From Agreia sp. COWG (GTDB lineage: Bacteria; Actinomycetota; Actinomycetes; Actinomycetales; Microbacteriaceae): a DNA stretch of 64,000 nucleotides. The notes under the pieces are model-generated. The model saw only the letters and a list, made by a program, of their open reading frames with translations, did no database searches and had not been told where the DNA came from. Shown piece by piece: positions 17,654-26,007 of this stretch. A program made the position numbers and the translations under genes. How positions within the stretch are numbered: the first letter of the stretch is position 1; every line of letters begins with the position of its first letter. The stretch lies in the NCBI RefSeq assembly GCF_904528075.1, contig NZ_LR882035.1, positions 2,170,001 through 2,234,000 of the forward strand. Reading direction: 5' to 3'.

Positions 17654-19295
17654 TGACCTTCTTCAGATGGGTGAGCACGAGCAGGGGGGTGGATTCGTAG
17701 GTCTTCGGGGAGGCGTAGGGATCTTCGGCACTCGGCCAGCCGGTGAACTTCGCGTCGCTCATGAGGCCCCACGAGCCGCCGTAGTAGAGGCTGAGCACGG
17801 GAAGATCGTTGTAGACGAGGTTCTGCAGCTGGTAGCCCAGCTGCTTCTGCTCGTCGGGATCGATGGCGAGTTTGTACTGGTTCAGCACGGCGTCGGCCTC
17901 GGGGTTGTTGTAGCGCTCGAAGTTGTTCGTCGCCTCCTCGCCCACCGGCTTCACATAGCTGCTCGAGAGCAGGGAGTTGAAGTCTCGGAAGATCGATCCA
18001 GTGCCGCCGGTGCCGCCCATGGCGAGGTCGTACTCGCCGTTCCGCAGCGCTAGCTGGTAGGCGGCGGGTTGGGGACTCTCGACCTTCACGTCGATTCCGA
18101 TGGCGCCCCACTGCTTCTGCACCTCCTGCACGCCCTTGAGCCAGTCGTTGTACCCGTTGGCCGTCGTGATCGTGAAGCTGAGCTGGGCGCCCTGCGCATC
18201 CACCAGCTTGCCGCCCTGTTGCGTGTAGCCCGCCTTGGCAAAATAGTCGAGCGCCTGCTGCTGGTTCTGCGTGACCAGCCCGGCGTTGGGAATCGACGGA
18301 TCGAGCGCGTCCTTCTGGTACGGCAGCAGGATGTTCGTCTGGCCGGCCACATCCATGTACCCCTCGGCCGCGGAGTCTCCGACGGCCTTGCGATCGAGCG
18401 CCAGAGACAGCCCCTGCCGCAGGTTCACATCGTTGAACGGCGCCTTCGTGAGGTTCGGGAAGAGCGCGACGGTGCCTCCCGGCGGGAACCAGTAGGTGTT
18501 CTTGTTTCCGGCTCCGACCCAGGCACCATCGACGTCGCTGATGAACGAGTAGGCCCAGTCGTAGCCCTTCGTCGCGATATCGAGCTGCGTGTTCGTGGCG
18601 GGCAAAATGATGTGCTCGGCCGCCACCTTGTCGGCCTGCCAGTACGTGGGGTTCTTGTCGATCGTGTACTGCTGTGCGGCGAAGTTGCCCAGGGTGTACG
18701 GCCCGGTACCCACGGGGTCGGGGTTGCGGAAGGTGGACGGGTCGGGCACGTCCTTCCAGATGTGCTCGGGAACGATCAGCGTCGTGGCGATGAGCTGGGC
18801 AGCCGGAACGTCCGGGGCCTTCAGGTGCACCGTCACCGTGCTGTCGCTCGTCTCGACCGTGTCGATGTAGCTCCAGATGCCCTGCAGGTCGAAGGTCGGG
18901 TACTTCTTCAGCAGATCGAAGCTGAAGGCCACGTCCTCGGGCGTGAACGGCTTTCCGTCAGACCATTTCACGCCGTCGCGAATGGTGAAGACCACCGTCG
19001 ACGGGTCCGGCAGCGCGTAGCCCGTGGCAAGCCAGGGGTGCTCCTCGCCCGTCACGTTGTCGAGCACCACGAGGGGCTCGTACATGTAGAACGCGGCCGT
19101 GCGCTTGTTCGTCATGTAGGGGTTGAAATTGCGCTCGAACAGCGGCGAGCCGTTGTCTGCGGCGAGCAGCATCGTGTCCTTCGGAATCGAGGGATCGGGT
19201 GCGCTCTCGATCTGGATGCTGCAGGCGGCAAGGCTCGAGGTGAGTGCCAGCACTGCGACGATGGCGCCGAGCCGGCGCCGAAACGGGTGCGTCAT
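17643..19295 (-). CDS. ABC transporter substrate-binding lipoprotein (SBP family 5)
   Basis: 550 aa. The signal peptide ends in the lipobox LAAC (C25), so the mature protein is anchored to the outer face of the membrane. The body matches the DppA/OppA-like family 5: MYEPLVVLD, ATGYALPDPSTVVFTIRDGVKWSDG, PFTPEDVAFSFD and later QGLSLALDRKAVGD. Family 5 proteins bind peptides, nickel chelates or, in several bacteria, cello- and other oligosaccharides. The GH1 gene at the end of the operon favours an oligosaccharide or glycoside. It is the first gene of the operon, with the LacI-type operator about 50 bp upstream. Confidence 0.92.
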   Translation of the reverse strand: MTHPFRRRLGAIVAVLALTSSLAACSIQIESAPDPSIPKDTMLLAADNGSPLFERNFNPYMTNKRTAAFYMYEPLVVLDNVTGEEHPWLATGYALPDPSTVVFTIRDGVKWSDGKPFTPEDVAFSFDLLKKYPTFDLQGIWSYIDTVETSDSTVTVHLKAPDVPAAQLIATTLIVPEHIWKDVPDPSTFRNPDPVGTGPYTLGNFAAQQYTIDKNPTYWQADKVAAEHIILPATNTQLDIATKGYDWAYSFISDVDGAWVGAGNKNTYWFPPGGTVALFPNLTKAPFNDVNLRQGLSLALDRKAVGDSAAEGYMDVAGQTNILLPYQKDALDPSIPNAGLVTQNQQQALDYFAKAGYTQQGGKLVDAQGAQLSFTITTANGYNDWLKGVQEVQKQWGAIGIDVKVESPQPAAYQLALRNGEYDLAMGGTGGTGSIFRDFNSLLSSSYVKPVGEEATNNFERYNNPEADAVLNQYKLAIDPDEQKQLGYQLQNLVYNDLPVLSLYYGGSWGLMSDAKFTGWPSAEDPYASPKTYESTPLLVLTHLKKVNDD

Positions 19296-19344
19296 GGGGG
19301 TACTTCATTTCTCAGGTCGACGATGAACTGACGGGGGTGACGCT

Positions 19345-19364
19345 AACTGTATGCGCTTACAGTT
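19345..19364. promoter_or_regulatory. LacI-family operator (AACTGTATGCGCTTACAGTT)
   Basis: Perfect 7-bp arms AACTGTA/TACAGTT flank a central GCGC-containing core. The inner part TGTATGCGCTTACA is one base from the classical LacI/cre-like TGTAAGCGCTTACA with its central CG. It lies between the lacI-type gene and the transporter operon and overlaps the -10 and spacer of the operon promoter, so repression by steric block is expected. Confidence 0.8.
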
Positions 19365-19374
19365 TGGAACACAA
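19346..19374 (-). promoter_or_regulatory. promoter of the ABC transporter/GH1 operon
   Basis: On the minus strand, TTGTGT (19369-19374), a 17-bp spacer and TACAGT (19346-19351) make a plausible sigma-70-type promoter. The -10 and most of the spacer lie inside the palindromic operator. Confidence 0.55.
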
Positions 19375-19398
19375 GACGATCTCGTCGTGGAGGCGACC

Positions 19399-20463
19399 CT
19401 ACGGGCAACTCTCCCTGAGTACGACCTGTACGGGCAACACGAGCGACTGCGCTTCGCTCGACGGATCGTCGAGGCGCGAGGTGAGGGCATGGATGGCGGC
19501 GCGACCGAGCTCCACCATCGGCTGGTGCACGGTGGTCAGTCGTGGGGTGGAATGCCGACCCGCCGAGATGCCGTCGAAACCGGTGACGACCACCTCACCC
19601 GGAACATCCACGCCTCGAAGCACCAGCGCGTCGAGAACGCCGAGCGCCGTCTGGTCATTCGAGCACATGATGGCCGAAGGCATCCGGTCGAGCCCGAGGG
19701 CGATCTCGCGGCCGCGCGCCCTCGAGAAGTCGCCGCGCACGAGCTCGACGGCCACATCGCCCGCCGCATCGACAGCGGCGGTGAACCCCTCGAGGCGCTC
19801 AGCGTCATCGGGAGAGTCCTCGGGCCCGGCCACGTAGAGAACGTCGCGCACCCCCGAGCCGAGAACGTGCTGCGCCAGCGCCCTCATGCCAGGGCCGTTG
19901 TTCACACTCACGTGATCGAACTCGTCTGTCGTGCGAGCAGCCGCGAGCACCACCACGGGAATCCTGCGGGCCACGTGGGCCAGCAGCTCGTCGGGCACGG
20001 TGCGGGCGAGCACGGCCAATCCGTCGACTCGACCGGCGATGTCGTTCACGATGGCCTCGCGGGATGCGCCGCGGCCAGCCGCCACCATCAAGGCGAAGCC
20101 CCGACGCCAGGCCTCGATCTCGGCGCCGCGCAGAACCTCGTCGAAGTAGTAGTTGTGCGTCTCGGTGTCTGCAGACGCATCGTCGCGCCGCACGGTGACG
20201 GAGCCGTCTGCCTGCATCGGCGCCGCCTCGAGGCGCTCCACGTCGTCGTGGCCCGGAAAGAAGAGGCCGATCACGTTGGTACGCCGGGCCGCGAGGCCCC
20301 GGGCGTTGGCGCTCGGCACGTAGCCGAGAAAGCGCACAGCCTCGAGCACGCGCTCCCTGGTCTGTTCCTTCACCGAGTCGGGGTTGCGAAGAACGCGGCT
20401 GACGCTCGCGATCGATACCCCCGCGCGTTCGGCGACGTCGTAGACGGTAGGCGCCTTGGCCAT
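19399..20463 (-). CDS. LacI family transcriptional regulator
   Basis: 354 aa. The N-terminal helix-turn-helix and hinge are textbook LacI: PTVYDVAERAGVSIASVSRVLRN then YVPSANARGLAARRTNVIGL. The periplasmic-binding-protein-like sensor domain follows, with MCSNDQTALGVLDAL and GFDGISAGRHSTPRLTTVHQP near its end. An Ala/Asp-rich insertion (about residues 75-105) after the first sensor strand is unusual. It should repress the adjacent transporter/GH1 operon through the 19345-19364 palindrome and be released by the imported sugar. GAGGAGA precedes the start codon. The gene is divergent from the aldo/keto reductase gene, with 43 bp between. Confidence 0.93.
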   Translation of the reverse strand: MAKAPTVYDVAERAGVSIASVSRVLRNPDSVKEQTRERVLEAVRFLGYVPSANARGLAARRTNVIGLFFPGHDDVERLEAAPMQADGSVTVRRDDASADTETHNYYFDEVLRGAEIEAWRRGFALMVAAGRGASREAIVNDIAGRVDGLAVLARTVPDELLAHVARRIPVVVLAAARTTDEFDHVSVNNGPGMRALAQHVLGSGVRDVLYVAGPEDSPDDAERLEGFTAAVDAAGDVAVELVRGDFSRARGREIALGLDRMPSAIMCSNDQTALGVLDALVLRGVDVPGEVVVTGFDGISAGRHSTPRLTTVHQPMVELGRAAIHALTSRLDDPSSEAQSLVLPVQVVLRESCP

Positions 20464-20506
20464 GGTGTCTCCTCTCGTCGCGTGCCGTCCCTAGGATAAT
20501 GGCGGC

Positions 20507-21331
20507 ATGCCCTTCTCCCCCCTCGTAAGCCTGTCCGACGGTCGCGCCATTCCCCAGTTGGGACTCGGCGTATACAAGGCATCCGATGCCGAGGCATTTC
20601 ACGCGGTGTCGACGGCGCTCGACGCGGGCTATCGCCACGTCGACACGGCCTCGTTCTACGAGAACGAGCGAGGCGTCGGCGAGGCGGTGCGCTCCAGCGG
20701 GGTCGCCAGGCACGAGGTGTTCGTCACCTCGAAGGTCTGGCAAGACGACCACGGCTACGACGAGACGAGACGAGCCTTCGACCGCAGCCTCGACAAGCTC
20801 GGCTTCGACTACCTCGACCTGTACCTCATCCACTGGCCGGCGCCCAAGCAGGATCGCTACGTCGAGACGTGGCGGGCCCTCGAAAGCCTCAAGGCAGACG
20901 GGGTGGTGCGCTCCATCGGTGTGTCGAACTTTCACCCGCACCACCTCGAGCGCCTCGAGGCCGAGGGCACCCAGACGCCCGTCATCAACCAGGTCGAGCT
21001 GCATCCGTGGCTCCAGCAGCAAGCCACCCGCGCCTACGACGCCGATCACGACATCGTCACCGAGGCGTGGTCGCCGCTGGCCAGGGGCCGCATCCTCGAA
21101 GACGACGGCCTGGCCGAACTGGCAGCCAAGCATGGCGTGAGCCCGGCTCAGATCGTGCTGCGCTGGCACCTCGATCTGGGCAACGTGGTGATCCCGAAGT
21201 CCATCACGCCCGAGCGCATCAGGCAGAACATCGACGTCTTCGACTTCTCGCTCGACGACGACGATCGCGCCCGCATCGCCGCGCTCGACAGCGGCCTGCG
21301 CACCGGCAAGGACCCCGACGACCTGGGCTGA
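20507..21331 (+). CDS. aldo/keto reductase (2,5-diketo-D-gluconate reductase-like)
   Basis: 274 aa, single (beta/alpha)8 domain. The catalytic tetrad is visible: Asp and Tyr in VDTASFYENE, Lys in FVTSKVW and His in LIHWP. NADPH-binding residues lie in IPKSITPERIRQN. The family reduces aldehydes or ketones of sugars and xenobiotics. Divergent from the LacI gene, so it might belong to the same regulon, but no operator is seen in the short spacer. It converges on the coiled-coil protein gene with 9 bp between. Confidence 0.92.
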   Translation: MPFSPLVSLSDGRAIPQLGLGVYKASDAEAFHAVSTALDAGYRHVDTASFYENERGVGEAVRSSGVARHEVFVTSKVWQDDHGYDETRRAFDRSLDKLGFDYLDLYLIHWPAPKQDRYVETWRALESLKADGVVRSIGVSNFHPHHLERLEAEGTQTPVINQVELHPWLQQQATRAYDADHDIVTEAWSPLARGRILEDDGLAELAAKHGVSPAQIVLRWHLDLGNVVIPKSITPERIRQNIDVFDFSLDDDDRARIAALDSGLRTGKDPDDLG

Positions 21332-21340
21332 GCCGATCTC

Positions 21341-22675
21341 CTACAGGTCGTCGACGTGCAGGTGGGTGCAGGTGTCGTTGAAGTCCGAGAAGTTCGACAT
21401 CGACGGCTCGTTACCGGCAGACAGGCGGCACTGCTTCTGGCCGAGACCCGAGCCCGAGGGCATCACGTTGTCGAGCACCTGGATGAGGCGCAGCGAGTTG
21501 TCGTCCGCTCCCGACAGGCCGGATCCTGCAAGGCGGTTGAAGTCCACCGCGTGCCCGCCGCCGCCCACGTAGTGCGCGCTGTAGATGCCGGCGCCCTCGA
21601 TCTGGCCGGTGCACTTTCGGTTGATGTCACTGACGCCGGCGCTGCCGAAGGTGCGCACGGCGATGACGATCGCGGCGAGGATCTGCGTGTCGATTCCGCA
21701 GTTGCCGACGGACTGGCCCTCGGCGATCCACTCGATCTCCCGAAGGTGATCGGGGTAGGAGCCGGTGAGCCGACCGGCCTGAATGTCGCCGACAAGCTCC
21801 TGGGCGAGCTGCTGCGCGTCGTCTGAGATCGGCGCACCCGGGGCAGATCCCGCCGCAGCCGCCGCCGCGGCGGCCGCAGCTGCCGCGGCCTCAGCCGCAG
21901 CCACCCCAGCCTGGTACTGGGTCTCGGTCGTGGCCACGTTCTGGGTGAGCGACGTGAGCTGCGCCTGCAGCTCCTTCTCGTGCGAGGTCTGCTCGGTGAC
22001 CGCGGCCACCGCTACGGTCTGCGCGGCGACCGCCTGGTCGAGCGACGACTTCGCGTCGTCGGCCAGCGCAGAGAGGGCGTCCCTGGCAACCTGCGCCTGG
22101 GCGCTCACGGACTCGGCCTCGTTGCTCTGGGTCTTCGCCGCGGCGTAGATGCCCGAGACGGATTTGTTCAGCTTGCTCAGGGTTCCGAGCCTGCCGAGAA
22201 GGTCGTCCGATTCCTTCGACGAGTCGGTCAGCAGCATTGTGGTGACGTCCTGTCCGCCGCCGACCCGACCGAACTGGGCGGCGAGCCCGGCGGCCTGCTT
22301 CTTCGTCGCATCCGCCGTCGTCTGCAGAGCCGCAGCGCGCTCGGCCAGAGAATCCGCGGTCTTCTGGCCGTTCTCCAGCGCCTTCTCGGCCTTCTCGTTC
22401 AGGGTCCACTTCGCGTTCGCCTCGTCTTCGGCCTGCTTCGCCGCGCCCTGCAGCTGCGACAGCAGTTCGGTGATCTGCTGCACCTCGGCCTGCTTCGCCG
22501 ACTCGCTGGCCTTCGCCGCCTGAACGTCGTCCCACGACGGGTAATCGTCGGCATGAGCTGCGCCGCCGGTCGCGAGTCCAGCGGCGATCAACGAGAGTGC
22601 GGCGAGCACGGCGACCGTGCGACTCCGGGTGCGAGCCATCGATCGGCCGTTCGGTGCCAGCTGCAGTCTCTTCAC
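21341..22675 (-). CDS. secreted coiled-coil protein with C-terminal M15-like domain
   Basis: 444 aa from a GTG start preceded by GAGGA. A signal peptide (VAVLAALSLIAAGLATGGAAHA) is followed by a long Ala/Gln/Glu/Lys-rich coiled coil (about 45-275), including a run of 13 alanines interrupted once by Glu. The C-terminal domain (about 280-444) has four Cys and the elements SAHYVGGGGHAVDF and THLHVDD, which resemble the SxHxxGxAxD and HxH zinc ligands of M15 (D,D-carboxypeptidase-like) enzymes, though the first has extra glycines. The overall plan (coiled coil plus a cell-wall domain) resembles cell-wall hydrolases working outside the membrane. The catalytic assignment is tentative. Confidence 0.65.
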   Translation of the reverse strand: MKRLQLAPNGRSMARTRSRTVAVLAALSLIAAGLATGGAAHADDYPSWDDVQAAKASESAKQAEVQQITELLSQLQGAAKQAEDEANAKWTLNEKAEKALENGQKTADSLAERAAALQTTADATKKQAAGLAAQFGRVGGGQDVTTMLLTDSSKESDDLLGRLGTLSKLNKSVSGIYAAAKTQSNEAESVSAQAQVARDALSALADDAKSSLDQAVAAQTVAVAAVTEQTSHEKELQAQLTSLTQNVATTETQYQAGVAAAEAAAAAAAAAAAAAGSAPGAPISDDAQQLAQELVGDIQAGRLTGSYPDHLREIEWIAEGQSVGNCGIDTQILAAIVIAVRTFGSAGVSDINRKCTGQIEGAGIYSAHYVGGGGHAVDFNRLAGSGLSGADDNSLRLIQVLDNVMPSGSGLGQKQCRLSAGNEPSMSNFSDFNDTCTHLHVDDL

Positions 22676-22746
22676 GCGGGTCCTCGTTCCAGCGTTCGAA
22701 CGGGTATGAACGCCGCGTACGAAGCTAATTCAGGCACCGGTGAGTC

Positions 22747-22768
22747 GTCGGCGCGCCACGCCGCCGAC
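22747..22768 (-). terminator. weak GC-rich hairpin after the aldo/keto reductase
   Basis: GTCGGCG and CGCCGAC form a 7-bp stem just past the stop of the minus-strand aldo/keto reductase gene. There is no U-tract, so intrinsic termination is uncertain. Confidence 0.3.
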
Positions 22769-22789
22769 CGGTGAGCTAGCAGCGCTGAG

Positions 22790-23773
22790 CTACCAGCGGC
22801 CGTGGATGGCGCGGCGGAAGGAACGGTCGTAGATATCGCGCACGCCGTCCTCGAAAGCCTCGCCGAGGTAGCCCACCGATCCGGCGGCGGCGTTGGCCCT
22901 GGCCTGAAGCACATTGCGCGCGCCCGGAATGACGCTCGAGACGCCCGGCCGCGATGCCGCCCACGCGAGCGCGGCGGCCGCCGGCGTCGTGCCGTCGGGA
23001 ACAAGGGCGGCGAACTGCTGCGCCGCCGCGACGCCCGTCTCGAAGTCGACGCCAGAGAAGGTCTCCCCCACGTCGAACGCGCTGCCATCGCGGTTGTAGC
23101 TGCGATGATCGTCGGCCGCGAACACGGTATCGGCCGTGTACCGTCCGCTGAGCAGGCCGGATGCCAGCGGCACGCGGGCGATGATGCCCACGCCGGCGGC
23201 GACGGCGGCGGGCAGCACCTCGTCGAGCGGCTTGAGCCGGAATGCGTTCAAGATGATCTGCACGGTGGCGGTGCCGGGCCGTGCGATGGCGGCGAGCGCC
23301 TCGTCGCACGTCTCGACGCTGACACCGTAGTTCGCGATCACCCCGTCGTCGATCAGGGTGTCGAGCGCGTCGTAGACGGCGTCGCTCGACAGCACCGAGG
23401 TGGGCGGGCAGTGCAGCTGCACCAGGTCGAGCGTCTGCACGTCGAGGTTGCGCCGCGATCTGTCGGTCCATTCCCTGAACCTGGCGAGCGTGAAGTTCTC
23501 GGCTTCCTGCGCCTCGCGGCGTCCCATCTTGGTCGCCACCATCACCTCGGCATCCGGATGCGCGCCGAGGTACTCCCCGATCAGCTGCTCGCTGCGACCG
23601 TCGCCGTACACATCGGCGGTGTCGAAGAACGTCACGCCCGACTCCACGGCCGCGTCGAGCACGGCGTGGGCCTCGGCCGCGCTCACGTCGCCCCAATCGG
23701 CTCCGAGTTGCCAGGTGCCGAGGCCGATGCTCGATACTGTTCGTCCGGTTCGGCCCAGGGTGCGATATTCCAT
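22790..23773 (-). CDS. aldo/keto reductase (YajO/Tas-like)
   Basis: 327 aa. It starts MEYRTLGRTGRTVSSIGLGTWQLG, the signature of the AKR11/Tas-like group, and carries DTADVYGDGRSE (Asp, Tyr), TKMGRRE (Lys) and LVQLHCPP (His) as the catalytic tetrad. The NADP site is SSVIPGARN near the C-terminus. It reduces small carbonyl compounds; the physiological substrate is unknown. TAGGCT at 23781-23786 with a 7-nt gap to the ATG suggests a leaderless mRNA. Not related closely to the first reductase in the window. Confidence 0.92.
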   Translation of the reverse strand: MEYRTLGRTGRTVSSIGLGTWQLGADWGDVSAAEAHAVLDAAVESGVTFFDTADVYGDGRSEQLIGEYLGAHPDAEVMVATKMGRREAQEAENFTLARFREWTDRSRRNLDVQTLDLVQLHCPPTSVLSSDAVYDALDTLIDDGVIANYGVSVETCDEALAAIARPGTATVQIILNAFRLKPLDEVLPAAVAAGVGIIARVPLASGLLSGRYTADTVFAADDHRSYNRDGSAFDVGETFSGVDFETGVAAAQQFAALVPDGTTPAAAALAWAASRPGVSSVIPGARNVLQARANAAAGSVGYLGEAFEDGVRDIYDRSFRRAIHGRW

Positions 23774-23885
23774 ACCTGTGAGCCTAGGGCTCGCGCCCCG
23801 TGATCGGACACGCTCGTTCGATAGCATGGCGACCGGCGTCCGCGAACGATCTCGTGCGGCTGCCTCCGCTGCGAAGGAGCTCACC

Positions 23886-25022
23886 GTGTCCGATTCCCCC
23901 GTCGTCGACGAAGGACCCGCCATCCGAAAAGGACTGGCGGGAGTGGTGGTCGACACCACCTCCATCTCGAAGGTCAACCCCGAGACCAACTCCCTTCTCT
24001 ACCGGGGATACCCCGTGCAGGAGCTCGCTGCGCTGTGCTCGTTCGAACAGGTCGCCTATCTCCTGTGGAACGGCGAGCTGCCGAGCGACGACGAGCTGGC
24101 CGAGTTCGAACGCGTCGAGCGCGCGCAGCGGGCGCTGCCCGTGGCTGTTCGCCGCGTCATCGATGAACTGCCCCTCAGCGCCCACCCCATGGACGTGCTG
24201 CGTACCGCGGTCAGCGTGATCGGCGCGAGCGACCCGCGCACGCCCGACGAGTCTCGCGAATCGGAGCTCGAGAAGGCGATCGGCCTCTACGCGCGCATCC
24301 CGGCGATCGTGGCCTACGACCAGCGTCGCCGCCGCGGCGAAGACATCATCGAGCCGCGCGACGACCTCGGCTACTCCGCGAACTTCTTGCACATGACCTT
24401 CGGCGAGGTTCCCGAGCTCGTGGTCGTCGACGCCTTCGACGTGTCGATGATCCTCTACGCCGAGCACTCGTTCAACGCGTCGACCTTCGCGACCCGCGTC
24501 ATCACCTCCACACTCTCCGACCTCTACTCCGCCGTCACGGGCGGCATCGGTGCGCTGAAGGGAGCCCTGCACGGCGGAGCCAATGAAGCGGTCATGCACA
24601 CGTTCGACGAGATCGGTCGGGCCGACAAGGCAGCCGGATGGCTCGACGAGGCCCTCGCGGGCAAGCGCAAGATCATGGGGTTCGGCCACCGCGTCTACAA
24701 GCACGGAGACTCGCGCGTACCCACGATGAAGCTCAGCCTCGACGCTTTGCTCGAGCACTACGACCGCCCCGACCTCGGCGCCCTCTACGACGCCCTCGAG
24801 ACGGCGATGACGGCGAAGAAGAACATCCTGCCGAACCTCGACTACCCGTCTGGTCCGGCGTACCACCTCATGGGTTTCGACACAGAGGCGTTCACCCCGC
24901 TGTTCGTGGCCAGCCGCGTCGTCGGCTGGACGGCACACATCATGGAGCAGCGGGCGGCCAACTCGCTCATCCGGCCACTGAGTGTCTACTCGGGTCCCGA
25001 AGAGCGTCACCTGGAGGGCTGA
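23886..25022 (+). CDS. prpC: citrate synthase / 2-methylcitrate synthase
   Basis: 378 aa from the GTG at 23886, chosen because GAAGGAG at 23873-23879 sits 6 nt upstream; an ATG at 23826 would add 20 residues. Conserved parts are SLLYRGYPVQELA, ALHGGANEAVMHTFDEIG (active-site His), GFGHRVYKHGDSR (active-site His) and the C-terminal RPLSVYSGPEER. The short length and the C-terminal sequence match the small type-II-like group whose members use acetyl-CoA or propionyl-CoA with oxaloacetate. No prpB or prpD lies next to it, so a methylcitrate-cycle role cannot be inferred from context; it may be the or a second TCA-cycle enzyme. Confidence 0.88.
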   Translation: MSDSPVVDEGPAIRKGLAGVVVDTTSISKVNPETNSLLYRGYPVQELAALCSFEQVAYLLWNGELPSDDELAEFERVERAQRALPVAVRRVIDELPLSAHPMDVLRTAVSVIGASDPRTPDESRESELEKAIGLYARIPAIVAYDQRRRRGEDIIEPRDDLGYSANFLHMTFGEVPELVVVDAFDVSMILYAEHSFNASTFATRVITSTLSDLYSAVTGGIGALKGALHGGANEAVMHTFDEIGRADKAAGWLDEALAGKRKIMGFGHRVYKHGDSRVPTMKLSLDALLEHYDRPDLGALYDALETAMTAKKNILPNLDYPSGPAYHLMGFDTEAFTPLFVASRVVGWTAHIMEQRAANSLIRPLSVYSGPEERHLEG

Positions 25023-25033
25023 GCGCCGAGGCT

Positions 25034-25936
25034 CTATCCGCTGGTGGCCGACTTCTTGGCGGGGCGCTTCGTGGCGGTGGGCTTCTTCGCGGTCGACTTC
25101 TTCGCGGTGGGCTTTTTCGCGGTGGGCTTTTTCGCGGCAGGCTTCTTCTTTGCGGCGTTCCTCTCGACGCTGCGTCGGAGGGCCTCCATCAGGTCGATCA
25201 CGTCGCCGCCTGATTCCTTCGCCGGCTGCTCGCCGAACGTGGCCTCCGTATCGATCGCCTCGCCGTGCTCCAGCTTGGCGTCGACGAGCGTGCGCAGCTG
25301 CTCCTGATAGTCGTCGGAATAGTCGCTCGGCGAGAAGTCGCCGGCGAAGCTGTCGACGAGGGCCGACGACATCTCCAATTCCTTCGCGGTGATGCGCACG
25401 CGCTCGTCGAGCCCGGCGAACCGGGCATCGCGAACCTCGTCCGACCAGAGCAGCGATTGGAGCATCAGAACGTCTCCGTGCACGCGCAGCGCGCCGAGCC
25501 TGGTCTTCTGCCGCAGGGCGAAATGCACGATGGCCGTGCGGTCCGTCTGCTCGAGGGTGCGCCGCAGCAGCACATACGACTTGGCCGACGACGAGTCCGG
25601 CTCGAGAAAGTAGCTGCGATCGAGCATGATCGGGTCGATCTGCTCGCTCGGCACGAACTCGACGACGTCGATCTCCCGGCTGCGCTCCTCCGGCAGGCTG
25701 TCGAGATCGTCCTTCGTCAGCACCACGGTGTGGTCGCCATCGTCGAATGCCTTATCGATGTGCTCGTAGTCGACGACCTCGCCGCAGATCTCGCATCGCC
25801 TCTGGTACCGGATCCGTCCACCGTCCTCGTCGTGCACCTGGTGCAGGGCGATGTCGTGGTCCTCCGTCGCGCTGTACACCTTGACCGGCACGTTGACGAG
25901 GCCGAACGTGACGGCGCCTTTCCAGATGGCTCTCAT
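25034..25936 (-). CDS. ku: non-homologous end-joining protein Ku
   Basis: 300 aa. It starts MRAIWKGAVTFGLVNVPVKVYSATE, the universal start of bacterial Ku, and has RYQRRCEICGEVV and ALRVHGDVLMLQSLLW as expected. Ku binds DNA double-strand ends as a homodimer ring and recruits LigD. After the core (to about residue 255) comes a Lys/Ala/Thr/Pro tail of KKPTA-type repeats, a non-specific DNA-binding extension seen in actinobacterial Ku proteins. Divergent from ligD with 71 bp between. It converges on the citrate synthase gene with 11 bp between. Confidence 0.97.
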   Translation of the reverse strand: MRAIWKGAVTFGLVNVPVKVYSATEDHDIALHQVHDEDGGRIRYQRRCEICGEVVDYEHIDKAFDDGDHTVVLTKDDLDSLPEERSREIDVVEFVPSEQIDPIMLDRSYFLEPDSSSAKSYVLLRRTLEQTDRTAIVHFALRQKTRLGALRVHGDVLMLQSLLWSDEVRDARFAGLDERVRITAKELEMSSALVDSFAGDFSPSDYSDDYQEQLRTLVDAKLEHGEAIDTEATFGEQPAKESGGDVIDLMEALRRSVERNAAKKKPAAKKPTAKKPTAKKSTAKKPTATKRPAKKSATSG

Positions 25937-26007
25937 GAGAGCAAGTCAACTCCCCCGCCGAGCGCAAGCACTAGCCCCCTGCCCGGATTCGGTCTCATGA
26001 TGAACAG

